Assembly: GCF_006716125.1 (NCBI RefSeq)
Contig: NZ_VFOM01000001.1
Span: 124,001-188,000 of the forward strand
Reading direction: 5' to 3'
Source of the DNA: Homoserinimonas aerilata
Lineage (GTDB): Bacteria; Actinomycetota; Actinomycetes; Actinomycetales; Microbacteriaceae
DNA: 64,000 nucleotides
Shown: positions 1-7,964 of the stretch, one piece after another
Layout: each line of letters starts with the position of its first letter
How positions within the stretch are numbered: the stretch's first letter is position 1
Program-made: the position numbers and the translations under genes
Notes under the pieces: model-generated
Database searches by the model: none
What the model was told of the DNA's origin: nothing
Seen by the model: the letters and a program-made list of their open reading frames with translations, nothing else

Positions 1-675
1 TGCCGCTTCGTGCCCGTCGTCGTCACCTGCGCCATCGGCTTCGGGGTGGTTTTCGCGCTCGCAGCGCTCGCCCTGTACTGGGGAATCGTGTGGGCGGTGC
101 TGCTCAGCGGCGTCGTCATGCTCGCCGCGGGGGCCGTGGCCGCCGGCCTGTCGACTGCCGCGAAATGGGCGCTCGTCGGGCGCATTCGGGCGGGGGAACA
201 TCCGCTCTGGTCGTCATTCGTGTGGCGCACGGAGGTGGCCGACACCTTCGTGGAGATGGTCGCGGCACCGTGGTTCGCGCAGGCCGCCGCCGGTTCGCCC
301 GCCCTCGTGTGGTGGCTGCGCAGCCTGGGCGCGAAGATCGGCCGCGGCGTGTGGTGCGACAGCTACTGGCTGCCCGAGGCCGACCTGGCGCATCTCGACG
401 ACGGCGCGACCGTCAATCGGGGTTGCGTTGTGCAGACGCACCTGTTCCATGATCGAATCATGAGCATGGACACCGTCACCCTCGCCGCCGGCGCGACCCT
501 CGGGCCGCACAGTGTGGTCCTCCCGGCCGCGACAATCGGAACCGACGGCACGGTCGGGCCCGCGTCCCTCGTGATGCGCGGCGAGACGGTGCCCGCTGGC
601 ACGCGCTGGAGTGGAAACCCGATCGGCCCCTGGCGTGAGGTCACCACCGCGGATTACCACGCGAAGCGCTCATGA
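1..675 (+). CDS. C-terminal part of a Pls/PosA-type non-ribosomal peptide synthetase (5' end outside window)
   Basis: The frame is open from base 1, so this is the 3' end (about 224 residues) of a longer gene. Two hydrophobic membrane segments fill about residues 4-50. The rest is a left-handed beta-helix (hexapeptide acyltransferase-like) fold with typical text such as GVWCDSYWLPEADL, ATVNRGCVVQTHLFHDR and LGPHSVVLP. In the family I recognise (Pls of epsilon-poly-lysine synthesis and PosA-like enzymes) a membrane-embedded C-terminal domain follows the adenylation and carrier domains and builds peptide bonds. Its stop overlaps the start of the M1 peptidase by 4 bases (ATGA), and an Sfp-type phosphopantetheinyl transferase that could load its carrier domain lies just beyond. 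The adenylation domain is not visible, so the product is unknown. Confidence 0.8.
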   Translation, partial: CRFVPVVVTCAIGFGVVFALAALALYWGIVWAVLLSGVVMLAAGAVAAGLSTAAKWALVGRIRAGEHPLWSSFVWRTEVADTFVEMVAAPWFAQAAAGSPALVWWLRSLGAKIGRGVWCDSYWLPEADLAHLDDGATVNRGCVVQTHLFHDRIMSMDTVTLAAGATLGPHSVVLPAATIGTDGTVGPASLVMRGETVPAGTRWSGNPIGPWREVTTADYHAKRS

Positions 676-2051
676 GCCCCGCTGTCGGCGCGCGCACCGC
701 CGGCGACCCCTACCTGCCCGGCAGCGGCAACGGCGGCTACAGCACCGAGTCGTACACGCTTGACCTTCGCTACCGGATGCTCACCAACCGGCTGGATGCG
801 ACGGCCACGATCGAGGCGGTCAGCACCCAGCAGCTGACGCGCTTCAGCTTCGACTTCAACCGCCTGCAGGCGGGCCGCGTGCTCGTGGACGGGCGCCGGG
901 CGAAGAGCGTCTTGTCGCCCGGCAAGCTCACCATCACACCGGCGACGCCAATCGACTCGGGGGCGGCTTTCACCGTCGTCATCGAATACTCGGGCTCACC
1001 GGCGCCGCGCCGCAGCGCGTGGGGGCTCGTCGGCTGGGAGGAGCTTGAGGACGGCGTCATCGTCGCCTCACAGCCGTCGGGGGCGCCCAGTTGGTTCCCC
1101 TGCAACGACCACCCGTCTGACAAGGCGCGCTACAGCATCCGGGTCACCACAGAGCAGGCGTACACGGTGCTGTGCAATGGCGTGCTCACCGGCCACAGCG
1201 TCAGCTCGGGGCGGGCGAGCTGGCAGTTCGAGCAGCAGCAGCCGACCGCCAGCTACCTGGCGACCGTGCAGATCGGCCGCTACACGACGACCCCGATCGA
1301 GCTGGGCGGGGTGCCCGGCACGCTCGCCTACCCGAAGGAGATCGAGGCGCGGGTGGAGGCCGACTGCGGTCAACTGCCCGGCATGATGGCCTGCTTCGAG
1401 GAGGCGTTCGGCCCGTACCCGTTCGACGGCTACACGGTCGTGACGACGCCCGATGACCTCGAGATTCCGCTCGAGGCGCAGGGCATGGCCATCTTCGGCG
1501 CGAACCACATCGACGGTGAGGGCGGCGAGGAGCGCTTGATGGCGCACGAGCTCGCGCACCAGTGGTTCGGCAACAGTGTCGGCCTGGACGCCTGGCAGCA
1601 CATCTGGCTCAACGAAGGATTCGCCTGCTACGCCGAATGGTTGTGGTCGGAGCACAGCGGCAAGGAGAGCGCCGACAGCCTCGCCCGCGCGGCCCGCACC
1701 AAGCTGAAAGGGCTGCCCGCCGACATCCTCGTAGGCGACCCGGGGTCGGCCGACATGTTCGACGACCGCATCTACAAGCGGGGGGCCCTGACCTTGCACG
1801 CGGTGCGGTTGACCATCGGCGACTCGGCCTTCTTCTCGCTCGTCAAGGAATGGACGGATGCCCACAGGCACTCCACCGCGACGACCGACGACTTCAGGGC
1901 GCTCGCCGCAGGCTACGACGAGTCGCTCGACGGGGTGTTCGAGGCGTGGCTGTTCTCGCTGCCGCTGCCGACGCTGCCGACGGTGTCGTCTCCTGCGTCG
2001 TCTGCGTCGCCGGCTAAGTCGCTGGTTAAGGCGAAGTCGCGGCGGCGGTGA
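672..2051 (+). CDS. M1-family zinc aminopeptidase
   Basis: A 459-residue gluzincin. The zinc site is complete: HELAH at residues 292-296 and the third ligand E315 in NEGF, 18 residues after the second histidine (HEXXH-x18-E). The usual GAMEN exopeptidase motif is replaced by GMAIFG near residues 271-276, as in short actinobacterial M1 proteins. The protein is much shorter than PepN (about 850 residues) and lacks most of the C-terminal helical domain. The C-terminus ends in a Ser/Ala-rich basic tail. The start overlaps the preceding synthetase stop, so the two are translationally coupled. A role in processing or degrading the peptide product is an inference from this coupling. Confidence 0.85.
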   Translation: MSPAVGARTAGDPYLPGSGNGGYSTESYTLDLRYRMLTNRLDATATIEAVSTQQLTRFSFDFNRLQAGRVLVDGRRAKSVLSPGKLTITPATPIDSGAAFTVVIEYSGSPAPRRSAWGLVGWEELEDGVIVASQPSGAPSWFPCNDHPSDKARYSIRVTTEQAYTVLCNGVLTGHSVSSGRASWQFEQQQPTASYLATVQIGRYTTTPIELGGVPGTLAYPKEIEARVEADCGQLPGMMACFEEAFGPYPFDGYTVVTTPDDLEIPLEAQGMAIFGANHIDGEGGEERLMAHELAHQWFGNSVGLDAWQHIWLNEGFACYAEWLWSEHSGKESADSLARAARTKLKGLPADILVGDPGSADMFDDRIYKRGALTLHAVRLTIGDSAFFSLVKEWTDAHRHSTATTDDFRALAAGYDESLDGVFEAWLFSLPLPTLPTVSSPASSASPAKSLVKAKSRRR

Positions 2052-2072
2052 GGTCGTCTTGTCGGCTGCTCG

Positions 2073-2693
2073 TCAGCTGGCTTTTTTCTCGCTGACCGCG
2101 ACGGTGATCGCATGCTCGGCGACGGTCGGCTCGAGCAGCCGATAGCGGACGCCGTCGACTGTCGCGTGTCGTCGCGCGACGGCCACCGTGCGCGGGTCGA
2201 CGCGCAGGCCGCGGCCATCGGCCTTGAGCACGGCCTCGATGCGCGTCCAGTGCCGTAGAGGGTCGGCGGATGCCCCGGCGACGGCGGTGATCGCATCCGC
2301 CGTTCGCGTGCTGCCGGAGCGCGGCTCCACGTCGACGCCGACGGCGGCACCCCACGCTGCGGCGACCGCGACCACGCCGGGGGAGTGCGAGACGCTGACC
2401 GCGAGGTCGCCTTTCTTGAGGCGAGGTTTGCCATGCTGGCGACCGCAGTCGGGGCAGGTGGCGTCGAAGGCGACGGATGCGGCGGGCACGTCCGTGAGGC
2501 GGCCTACGAGCTCGCGCAGCAGCATCCGCCCCCACAGGAACCCCTCCGCCGCAGTGAGGGATGCGGTGCCGTCGTAGCGTTCGCGCTCGGCCGGGCTCAG
2601 CAGGGCGAGCGCGCGATCATGGTGCTCGGCCAGCTCGTCGACGCGCGCCCAGCCGAAGTGGGCGCCGTGCCCCAGATCGGTGAACGTCAGCAC
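2073..2693 (-). CDS. Sfp-type 4'-phosphopantetheinyl transferase
   Basis: The protein would attach the phosphopantetheine arm of CoA to carrier domains. The superfamily signatures are visible: GVDVEPRS (Mg/CoA-binding GVDxE) and WTRIEAVLKADG (the WxxKEA-like helix), with SVSHSPG upstream. I start it at GTG 2693 (about 206 residues). The longer open frame to 2747 runs into a low-complexity C-rich repeat and would add a Gly/Arg-rich tail with no similarity to the family. It is convergent with the M1 peptidase gene. The obvious client in this window is the Pls/PosA-type synthetase ending at 675. Confidence 0.85.
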   Translation of the reverse strand: MLTFTDLGHGAHFGWARVDELAEHHDRALALLSPAERERYDGTASLTAAEGFLWGRMLLRELVGRLTDVPAASVAFDATCPDCGRQHGKPRLKKGDLAVSVSHSPGVVAVAAAWGAAVGVDVEPRSGSTRTADAITAVAGASADPLRHWTRIEAVLKADGRGLRVDPRTVAVARRHATVDGVRYRLLEPTVAEHAITVAVSEKKAS

Positions 2694-2703
2694 GCCCCAA
2701 TTC

Positions 2704-2763
2704 TCGCAGGCCCCCGCACCCCGCCCGCACCCCGCCCCCGCCCGCACCCCGCACCCCGCCCCG
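2704..2763. repeat. C-rich low-complexity repeat (CCCGCACCCCGCC variants)
   Basis: Imperfect tandem copies of CCCGCACC/CCCGCC, with almost no A or T. It lies directly upstream of the phosphopantetheinyl transferase start and may be prone to length variation. No coding role is supported. Confidence 0.7.
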
Positions 2764-2901
2764 CCAAAATCGAGGAGCTTTTCGGCGGTCAGCGCGAGAT
2801 GAAGGACTTTCTTGCTCGACTCCGTCTGTTCGTCCTTGTTTTCAGGGCGAGAGCGCCGCGTTCCTCTCCCTGCCGCGATCTTCGCTAAACTCGCAGGGCT
2901 G

Positions 2902-2973
2902 GCCTCTGTAGCTCAACGGAAGAGCAACTCCGTCCTAAGGAGCAGGTTGGGGGTTCGAATCCCTCCAGGGGCA
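2902..2973 (+). tRNA. tRNA-Arg (anticodon CCT)
   Basis: A full cloverleaf can be drawn. The acceptor 5' strand GCCTCTG pairs with CAGGGGC (one G-U), and the discriminator base is A2973. The D stem is GCTC/GAGC. The anticodon arm has loop GTCCTAA with anticodon CCT at 2934-2936. The T arm is GGGGG-TTCGAAT-CCCTC. CCA is not encoded. It reads AGG codons. Confidence 0.95.
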
Positions 2974-2996
2974 CCCTGTGCGTATGCTCGTTGACC

Positions 2997-3103
2997 TGCG
3001 GGTCGAGGTGCCGCGTTCTACGCGGCAGTCTTGAGACCCCAACGTTTGCAGGCGGGCTGGTCTCGAGACCACGGCGCGAGAGCGCCATACCTCGACCAGC
3101 GGG
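2997..3103. repeat. Dispersed palindromic repeat, locus a (two units)
   Basis: Two copies in opposite orientation. The first reads GGTCGAGGTGCCGCG...CGCGGCAGTCTTGAGACC and the second GGTCTCGAGACC...CTCGACCAGCGGG. It is part of the family found at seven other places in the window (9446, 11761, 32351, 40233, 44593, 49836 and 61432). It lies immediately downstream of the tRNA. Confidence 0.8.
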
Positions 3104-3121
3104 TTAGTGGTGTTTCAGGGG

Positions 3122-3168
3122 CCACTTGGCGACATGGGCGACAGATCTAGCTGTACACCTATGTCGCT
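3122..3168. repeat. Imperfect inverted repeat GCGACATGGGCGACAG / CTGTACACCTATGTCGC
   Basis: The arms face each other around the centre near 3145, and TGTCGCTAACTGTCG follows. The sequence resembles ends of IS3/IS481-type elements, but no transposase is present. It may be a relic end or a hairpin. It lies between tRNA-Arg and the gene starting at 3263. Confidence 0.35.
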
Positions 3169-3262
3169 AACTGTCGTCTGTACCTTCGGCGCTGCTGTCC
3201 TGCGTTCGGCGCGAGCGGAGCTGGCCGCTGCAGTGTCAGCGGCTGCGGGTACCGTTCCGTGC

Positions 3263-4093
3263 ATGGCCGAGAGGATTCAGGACTGGTGGGCGCGCCGCCA
3301 GTTCTCGCGCGGGGCTGAGGTGCCCTACCCGGTGGGCACGTATCGGGATGCGTGGGCGCAGTTCCCGGCGCTGGTGCGGCAGTACCATCCCGAGTTCAAC
3401 GGCGGGATCACCCTCACGCAGATCCCGCCTGCTGCCGAGGTGCTCCTGCTGTGGCAGTGCGAGTTCGGGCACAAATTCGTCGCGACGCCCACCGAGCAGC
3501 GTGAGCGGCCCGGGCGAGAGCGACGGCGATCATCCTGGTGCCCGGAATGCTTCGCCCAAGCGAAGCCGCGGCCGGTACAGGCCGGCATCGCGGTGCCGTC
3601 GAAGGCGAAACCCAGGCGCCCCGCGCCGCCGGTGTGCGACAAGACACCACTGCTGCCCGTCGGCGAACCGTTCGCCAGTGTGTGCGCGCCGAAGCCGGCA
3701 TCCGCGGTCGAAGCGCAGTTGCGAGCAGACCTGTTCGACCGAATCGAGCAGACCCAGGGCGTGAACGCGGTGCGCGTTGCGCGACCGTTCTTTCGACACC
3801 TGGAGGTCTGGCCAGACATCCTGCTGCCAGAGCTTCGCATTGCGATCGAGTACGACAGCACCGGACGCCACGGGCTCGAGCACGTCGGCAAGAAGGAGCA
3901 GGCCGATCGCCGCAAAGACCGCGCACTTCGCGGCGCCGGATGGGAGGTCGTGCGCATCCGCGCCGGCAAGCTGCAGCCGCTCGGGCCGTACGACCTGCAG
4001 CTGTCATCCGTGACCGAACGCGCACTGGGCCGACTGATCGACCGGCTCCGCGACATCCGCGGCTCGTTCATGGTGGATGCCTACCTGCTGTGA
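3263..4093 (+). CDS. Zinc-ribbon protein with PD-(D/E)XK-like (Vsr/DUF559-like) C-terminal domain
   Basis: About 276 residues from ATG 3263; the frame is open further upstream but that part runs into repeat sequence. A zinc ribbon is formed by C66, H70 (WQCEFGH) and C93, C96 (WCPEC). A basic, proline-rich linker follows. The C-terminal part has E150, D185 in PDILLPE, then E196 and D198 in IAIEYDSTGRHG, and K210/K211. This order matches very-short-patch-repair/DUF559-type nuclease folds. I infer a DNA-binding nuclease-like protein; target and partner are unknown. No methyltransferase lies nearby. Confidence 0.6.
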   Translation: MAERIQDWWARRQFSRGAEVPYPVGTYRDAWAQFPALVRQYHPEFNGGITLTQIPPAAEVLLLWQCEFGHKFVATPTEQRERPGRERRRSSWCPECFAQAKPRPVQAGIAVPSKAKPRRPAPPVCDKTPLLPVGEPFASVCAPKPASAVEAQLRADLFDRIEQTQGVNAVRVARPFFRHLEVWPDILLPELRIAIEYDSTGRHGLEHVGKKEQADRRKDRALRGAGWEVVRIRAGKLQPLGPYDLQLSSVTERALGRLIDRLRDIRGSFMVDAYLL

Positions 4094-4115
4094 GCGCATG
4101 GTGCAGAGTAGGCGC

Positions 4116-4949
4116 ATGAAGACCATCATCATCACGGGGGCGAGCGACGGCATCGGTGCGGCCGCCGCGCGGCAACTGCACTCCGACGGCCACAGCGTGG
4201 TCATCGTGGGGCGCTCGCCGGAGAAGACCAAGCGCATCGCCGATGAGCTGGGCGCACCGTTTCACATCGCCGACTTCGCGAGGCTCAGCGAGGTGCGACA
4301 ACTGGCGGATGCTCTCGCCGCCGCCCACCCGCACATCGACGTTCTCGCCAACAACGCCGGCGGCATCTTCGGCAGCCGCGAGCGCACCGAAGACGGGCAC
4401 GAGAAGACGATGCAGATCAACCACCTGGCACCATTTCTGCTGACCAATCTGCTGATGCCGACGCTGCTGGCGAGCCGCGCATCCGTCATCAACACCTCCA
4501 GCGCCGCAGCGAGGCTCTTCGCCCGCCTCGACGTCGACGACCTCGACAATGAGCGCAGGTTCACGATCAACAAGGCGTATGGGGATGCGAAGCTCGCCAA
4601 CATCCTGTTCGCGCGCGAACTCGACAGGCGCTTCGGCGACGAGGGGCTGTCGGCGGCGGCGTTCCACCCGGGCGTCGTCGCGACGAGCTTCGCCTCAGAC
4701 ACCACCAGCTTCATGCGGATCGCCTACCGCACACCCCTGCGGCACCTCATGCGGCTGCTCACCCCGGAGCAGGGTGCCAGCGGGCTCGTCGCGCTCGCCG
4801 AAGGAGCACCCGGCGTCGACTGGGTCTCGGGCGAGTTCTACGAGAACCAGCACATCGCCCGAACCAACCCGCAGGCCTACGATGCCGAGCTCGCTCGCAG
4901 GCTGTGGGAGGTCAGCGCGGCGGCGGTGGGCCTCGCGGAATCCGACTGA
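4116..4949 (+). CDS. Short-chain dehydrogenase/reductase (retinol-dehydrogenase-like)
   Basis: About 277 residues from ATG 4116. It carries the cofactor-binding TGASDGIG at the N-terminus, the structural NNAGG motif, a catalytic serine in INTSSAAA, and the YGDAK form of YxxxK. The length and the C-terminal segment fit NADP-dependent SDRs related to retinol/WW-domain oxidoreductases. The substrate cannot be inferred; the neighbours are unrelated. The longer frame from 4077 is less likely because the Rossmann strand begins directly at MKTIIITG. Confidence 0.8.
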   Translation: MKTIIITGASDGIGAAAARQLHSDGHSVVIVGRSPEKTKRIADELGAPFHIADFARLSEVRQLADALAAAHPHIDVLANNAGGIFGSRERTEDGHEKTMQINHLAPFLLTNLLMPTLLASRASVINTSSAAARLFARLDVDDLDNERRFTINKAYGDAKLANILFARELDRRFGDEGLSAAAFHPGVVATSFASDTTSFMRIAYRTPLRHLMRLLTPEQGASGLVALAEGAPGVDWVSGEFYENQHIARTNPQAYDAELARRLWEVSAAAVGLAESD

Positions 4950-5013
4950 TCGCGTTTGCGCGGAGTCGTCGACGAATTTGCGCAGCGAGCCAGCCGCCGC
5001 GGGTTCTGAGCCC

Positions 5014-5481
5014 TCAGATGGTCTTGCGCATCTTCACGGTCACGGTCTCGTATCCGAGGGATTCGTACAGCCCCCGTGCCGTGTGGTTGAACCCGAAGAC
5101 GCTGAGCCCCATGGTGCTGGCGCCCTGGGAGCGCGCATACTCTTCGGCGAGTCGCATGGTCGCCCGGCCGAGGCCCTTCCCGCGCTGCTCCGGATCTATG
5201 ACGATGTCCCAGATCCACCATGACCGGCTGTCCCCAGACGTATCGCGACCGACCCAGAGATAGCCGACGACCGCCCCGGCGTCATCGACGACGTCGAACA
5301 CGGCGTTGTCCGCCGTTGGGGCGTGTGCGGGGAACTCGCCCGCGAGGCTCTCGGCGGCGTGCCGGCGGGCATCCTCCGGTGACTCTCCTGACTCGATGAG
5401 ATCGGATTCGTACTCCTTGCGGCTCCGCTCGAGCCAGGCAGGAAATTGCTCGACGCTGATCGGGACAAGGTGGACGGTCAT
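5014..5481 (-). CDS. GNAT-family N-acetyltransferase
   Basis: About 155 residues. The acetyl-CoA site is visible as IVIDPEQRGKGLGRATM (the R/Q-x-x-G-x-G/A motif), followed by AEEYARSQGASTMGLSVFGFN and the C-terminal LYESLGYE. The N-terminal half lacks recognisable substrate signatures. ATG 5481 is preferred over GTG 5487 because a CAGACT hexamer (5488-5493) lies 6 bases upstream, matching the leaderless pattern of the window. It is divergent from the gene at 5544. The substrate is unknown. Confidence 0.8.
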   Translation of the reverse strand: MTVHLVPISVEQFPAWLERSRKEYESDLIESGESPEDARRHAAESLAGEFPAHAPTADNAVFDVVDDAGAVVGYLWVGRDTSGDSRSWWIWDIVIDPEQRGKGLGRATMRLAEEYARSQGASTMGLSVFGFNHTARGLYESLGYETVTVKMRKTI

Positions 5482-5543
5482 CCGCACAGTCTGGCATCTG
5501 CCTGCATGGGGGCGTTCTGTGCGCCGCTCGGTAGGCTCGCCCC

Positions 5544-6209
5544 ATGAATCCGTACCGTCGTCCGCACATCGAGACTCGGCAGTTCTCGGATGCCGCCGGT
5601 CAGGTCATCGAGTACGGCAACCGGTGGGGCGCCGACTCGCCGCCCGACGACTCGTGCAGCGTCACCTCGAACCTGGAACGTTACCTCCCGCTGCACACCG
5701 TCGCCGCCGCGCTGATCGAGCACCTCACCGCCGCCTACGATGTGAGCGTCGACGACGACCTCGCGAATGGGGCGGACATCCTGCACGAACGCGACGACAT
5801 CATCCGGGCCGTGCGGATCGTGCCGCGCGACCCGGCGGCGGCCCCGCTCACCTTCGTGTTCACCTCCTTCCCCTCCGTGATCGTGCACGCCGGCACCCTC
5901 GTCGATTTCCTGTTCCCGTTCTGCGGATGCGACGCCTGCGACACCCCGTGGGAGTACGAGGTCGACGAACTGGAATGGCGAGTGCTCGCCGTCGTCGCCG
6001 GCGGGCTCAGCGAGCGCCACAGCGGGAGGGAGTTCGGGCACACCCTTGAGGCAGTCGATGGCGGTGCGAGGTCGGGCGGGGAGTCGCTGATCGAACAGGT
6101 GGCGCCGGAGCGGCTCGCTGCCGCAGCATCCGTCATCGATTCCGTTCCCGACGGCTGGGCGAGCTGGCCGCCCTCGCCCTCCCCGCTGCAAGGTGACGCC
6201 TCGGCGTAG
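5544..6209 (+). CDS. DUF6226-like protein
   Basis: A 221-residue soluble protein. Features are an N-terminal YRRPHIETRQF...YGNRW stretch, a central segment CGCDACDTPWE and the following ELEWRVLAVVAGG. I recall this pattern from actinobacterial proteins grouped as DUF6226, but that is memory, not a search. The Cys pairs may bind metal. The start is supported by TAGGCT at 5532-5537, 6 bases before ATG. Function unknown. Confidence 0.65.
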   Translation: MNPYRRPHIETRQFSDAAGQVIEYGNRWGADSPPDDSCSVTSNLERYLPLHTVAAALIEHLTAAYDVSVDDDLANGADILHERDDIIRAVRIVPRDPAAAPLTFVFTSFPSVIVHAGTLVDFLFPFCGCDACDTPWEYEVDELEWRVLAVVAGGLSERHSGREFGHTLEAVDGGARSGGESLIEQVAPERLAAAASVIDSVPDGWASWPPSPSPLQGDASA

Positions 6210-6244
6210 AGGGTGTAGACCAGAGAGCGAAGGGTGGCGAGCAC

Positions 6245-6994
6245 ATGAGAATCGCAGTCGCGGGAGGAACCGGGGCCGTCGGCCGGCACGTCGTCGACGT
6301 CGTGCGGGAGCGCGGGCACGAGCCGGTCGTGCTCGCTCGGTCGCAGGGCATCGACCTCGTCACGGGTGTGGGCCTCGCGGAGGCGCTGCAGGGCGTGACC
6401 GCAGTGATCGACGTGGCCTCGGTGCAGACCCAGTCAGCGGATGCCTCGAAGCAGTTCTTCGGCACGGTCACGACGAATCTGCTCCAGGCAGAGAAGGCTG
6501 CTGGCGTCGCGCACCACGTCGCGCTCAGCATCGTCGGCAGCGACAAGGCGCCATACGGGTACTACGCGGGCAAGGCGGAACAGGAACGGGTCGTCGCTGC
6601 CGGTGACGTGCCATGGACTCTGCTGCGGGCGACCCAGTTCCACGAATTCGCGGCGCAGATGCACGGGCAGATCATGGTCGGCCCGCTCATGCTCGTACCC
6701 AGAATGAGATCGCGGCCCATCGCCGCGCGTGAGGTCGCGGAACGGCTCGTCGAACTCGCCACCGGTGTGCCGGCGGGGCGCGTGCGCGACCTCGTCGGGC
6801 CCGAGGAGAGGCGGATGGCGGACATGGTCAGGGCGTACTCCGCCGCCATCGGCGGGCGCGGTCGCATCGTGGAGGTGCCGCTGCCGGGCGGGTTCGGCAG
6901 GGCGCTGCGCGACGGCACGCTGCTCGGCGAGGCGGATGTCGACCACGGCGTGCAGACGTACGAGGAGTGGCTGGCGGCGCTACCCGGCGCGTGA
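6245..6994 (+). CDS. NAD(P)-binding NmrA-like / atypical SDR oxidoreductase
   Basis: 249 residues beginning with the Rossmann signature AVAGGTGAVGRHVVDVV (GxxGxxG). The catalytic YxxxK is not obvious (GYYAGKAEQE is the nearest), as in atypical SDRs that act as sensors or quinone/NAD(P)H-dependent reductases. WTLLRATQFHEF is typical of NmrA/NAD(P)H-binding family members. A purine-rich AAGGGTGGCGAG upstream of ATG can serve as ribosome binding site. A long hairpin follows the gene. Confidence 0.75.
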   Translation: MRIAVAGGTGAVGRHVVDVVRERGHEPVVLARSQGIDLVTGVGLAEALQGVTAVIDVASVQTQSADASKQFFGTVTTNLLQAEKAAGVAHHVALSIVGSDKAPYGYYAGKAEQERVVAAGDVPWTLLRATQFHEFAAQMHGQIMVGPLMLVPRMRSRPIAAREVAERLVELATGVPAGRVRDLVGPEERRMADMVRAYSAAIGGRGRIVEVPLPGGFGRALRDGTLLGEADVDHGVQTYEEWLAALPGA

Positions 6995-7030
6995 GGGCCT
7001 GCGCCCGCAGGGTGGCCCCGCCGGGCGTGT

Positions 7031-7085
7031 GAGGGGTCGCAAAGTGCCCTTCCGGGCGCACGCGGAGGGCACTTTGCGACCCCTC
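7031..7085. terminator. Long perfect hairpin between convergent genes
   Basis: A 20-base arm starting GAGGGGTCGCAAAG (7031-7050) is exactly complementary to 7066-7085, with a 15-base loop. It sits between the oxidoreductase (ends 6994, +) and pyridoxal kinase (ends 7134, -) genes, so a bidirectional terminator is the simplest reading. There is no long T-tract. Confidence 0.6.
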
Positions 7086-7133
7086 GCGCGATCTGCGGCC
7101 GCGACTTCGCGCCGTCAGCGACCTCGCGTGCGA

Positions 7134-7964
7134 TCAGCGCAGAGCCGCGATCGCCCGTGTGACGGCCTCACCCGCGCGCGCCGTCGCATCCGCCAGCTCG
7201 GCCCCGTCGAGCAGACTCGCGACGATCGTGGCGGCGAAGATGTCGCCGGCACCCTTCGCGGCCGTGGGTAGGCGCTCGTGTTCCTGCACCGTGCTGATGC
7301 CGTCGGCGGTGACGATCGCGTTGGCCACCGTCGAAGCGTCGCCGCCCGTCGCGCTCGTCACCACGACCCAGACGCCGGGCCGAACGAGGCCCGCTGCGGC
7401 CTCGAAGACGCCGTCGATTCCGGATGCGCGGGGCGCGTCAGCCGTCAAGAGCCCGAGTTCGAAACGGTTCGGCGTGAGCCCCGTCGCCAGCGGAACCAAG
7501 TGCTCGCCGTACGACGCCGCCACCGCCGGATCGGTGTAGAGGCCCACATCGTCGTCACCCATCGCGGGGTCGACGACGAGCTCGACGCCGGGCACCGCAT
7601 CCCGAAGCCTGCCGAACCAGTCGGCGATTATGGCGGCCTGCCCCGGATGCGCGAGGTAGCCGACGAGCACGAAACGCAGCGACGCGAGCGCATCGAGAGT
7701 GAGCAGGTCGTCGAGCATGCCGGCCAGCCATTCGTCGGGCACCGGCCCGCCGTGCAGCACCGGGTAGTGGGGGAGCGTGCCCAGCAGCACCGTCGGCAGT
7801 TGCACGCAGCGGTGCCCCGCCTCGGTGAGCACGCGCGCCGACGCCGTGTTGCCGACCGCGCCGTACGCCACCTGCGAGCTGATGACGACGACCTCGACGG
7901 GGCGGCGATCCATCTCCCAGCCGCTCGTCAGAACGGAGTCGCTTGTGTGAGCAGAGCCGCTCAC
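7134..7964 (-). CDS. pdxY: Pyridoxal kinase (PdxY-like)
   Basis: A ribokinase-fold kinase of 276 residues that phosphorylates pyridoxal. Typical segments are VISSQVAYGAVGN at the N-terminus, LGTLPHYPVLHGG, VVDPAMGDDDVGLY (anion hole region), LTPNRFELGLL and the C-terminal KGAGDIFAATIVASLL with the catalytic GAGD aspartate. Its GTG start overlaps the stop of the YggS gene by 4 bases, so both are translated together. An internal ATG about 17 codons downstream is an alternative start. Both products act on the pyridoxal phosphate pool. Confidence 0.85.
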   Translation of the reverse strand: MSGSAHTSDSVLTSGWEMDRRPVEVVVISSQVAYGAVGNTASARVLTEAGHRCVQLPTVLLGTLPHYPVLHGGPVPDEWLAGMLDDLLTLDALASLRFVLVGYLAHPGQAAIIADWFGRLRDAVPGVELVVDPAMGDDDVGLYTDPAVAASYGEHLVPLATGLTPNRFELGLLTADAPRASGIDGVFEAAAGLVRPGVWVVVTSATGGDASTVANAIVTADGISTVQEHERLPTAAKGAGDIFAATIVASLLDGAELADATARAGEAVTRAIAALR

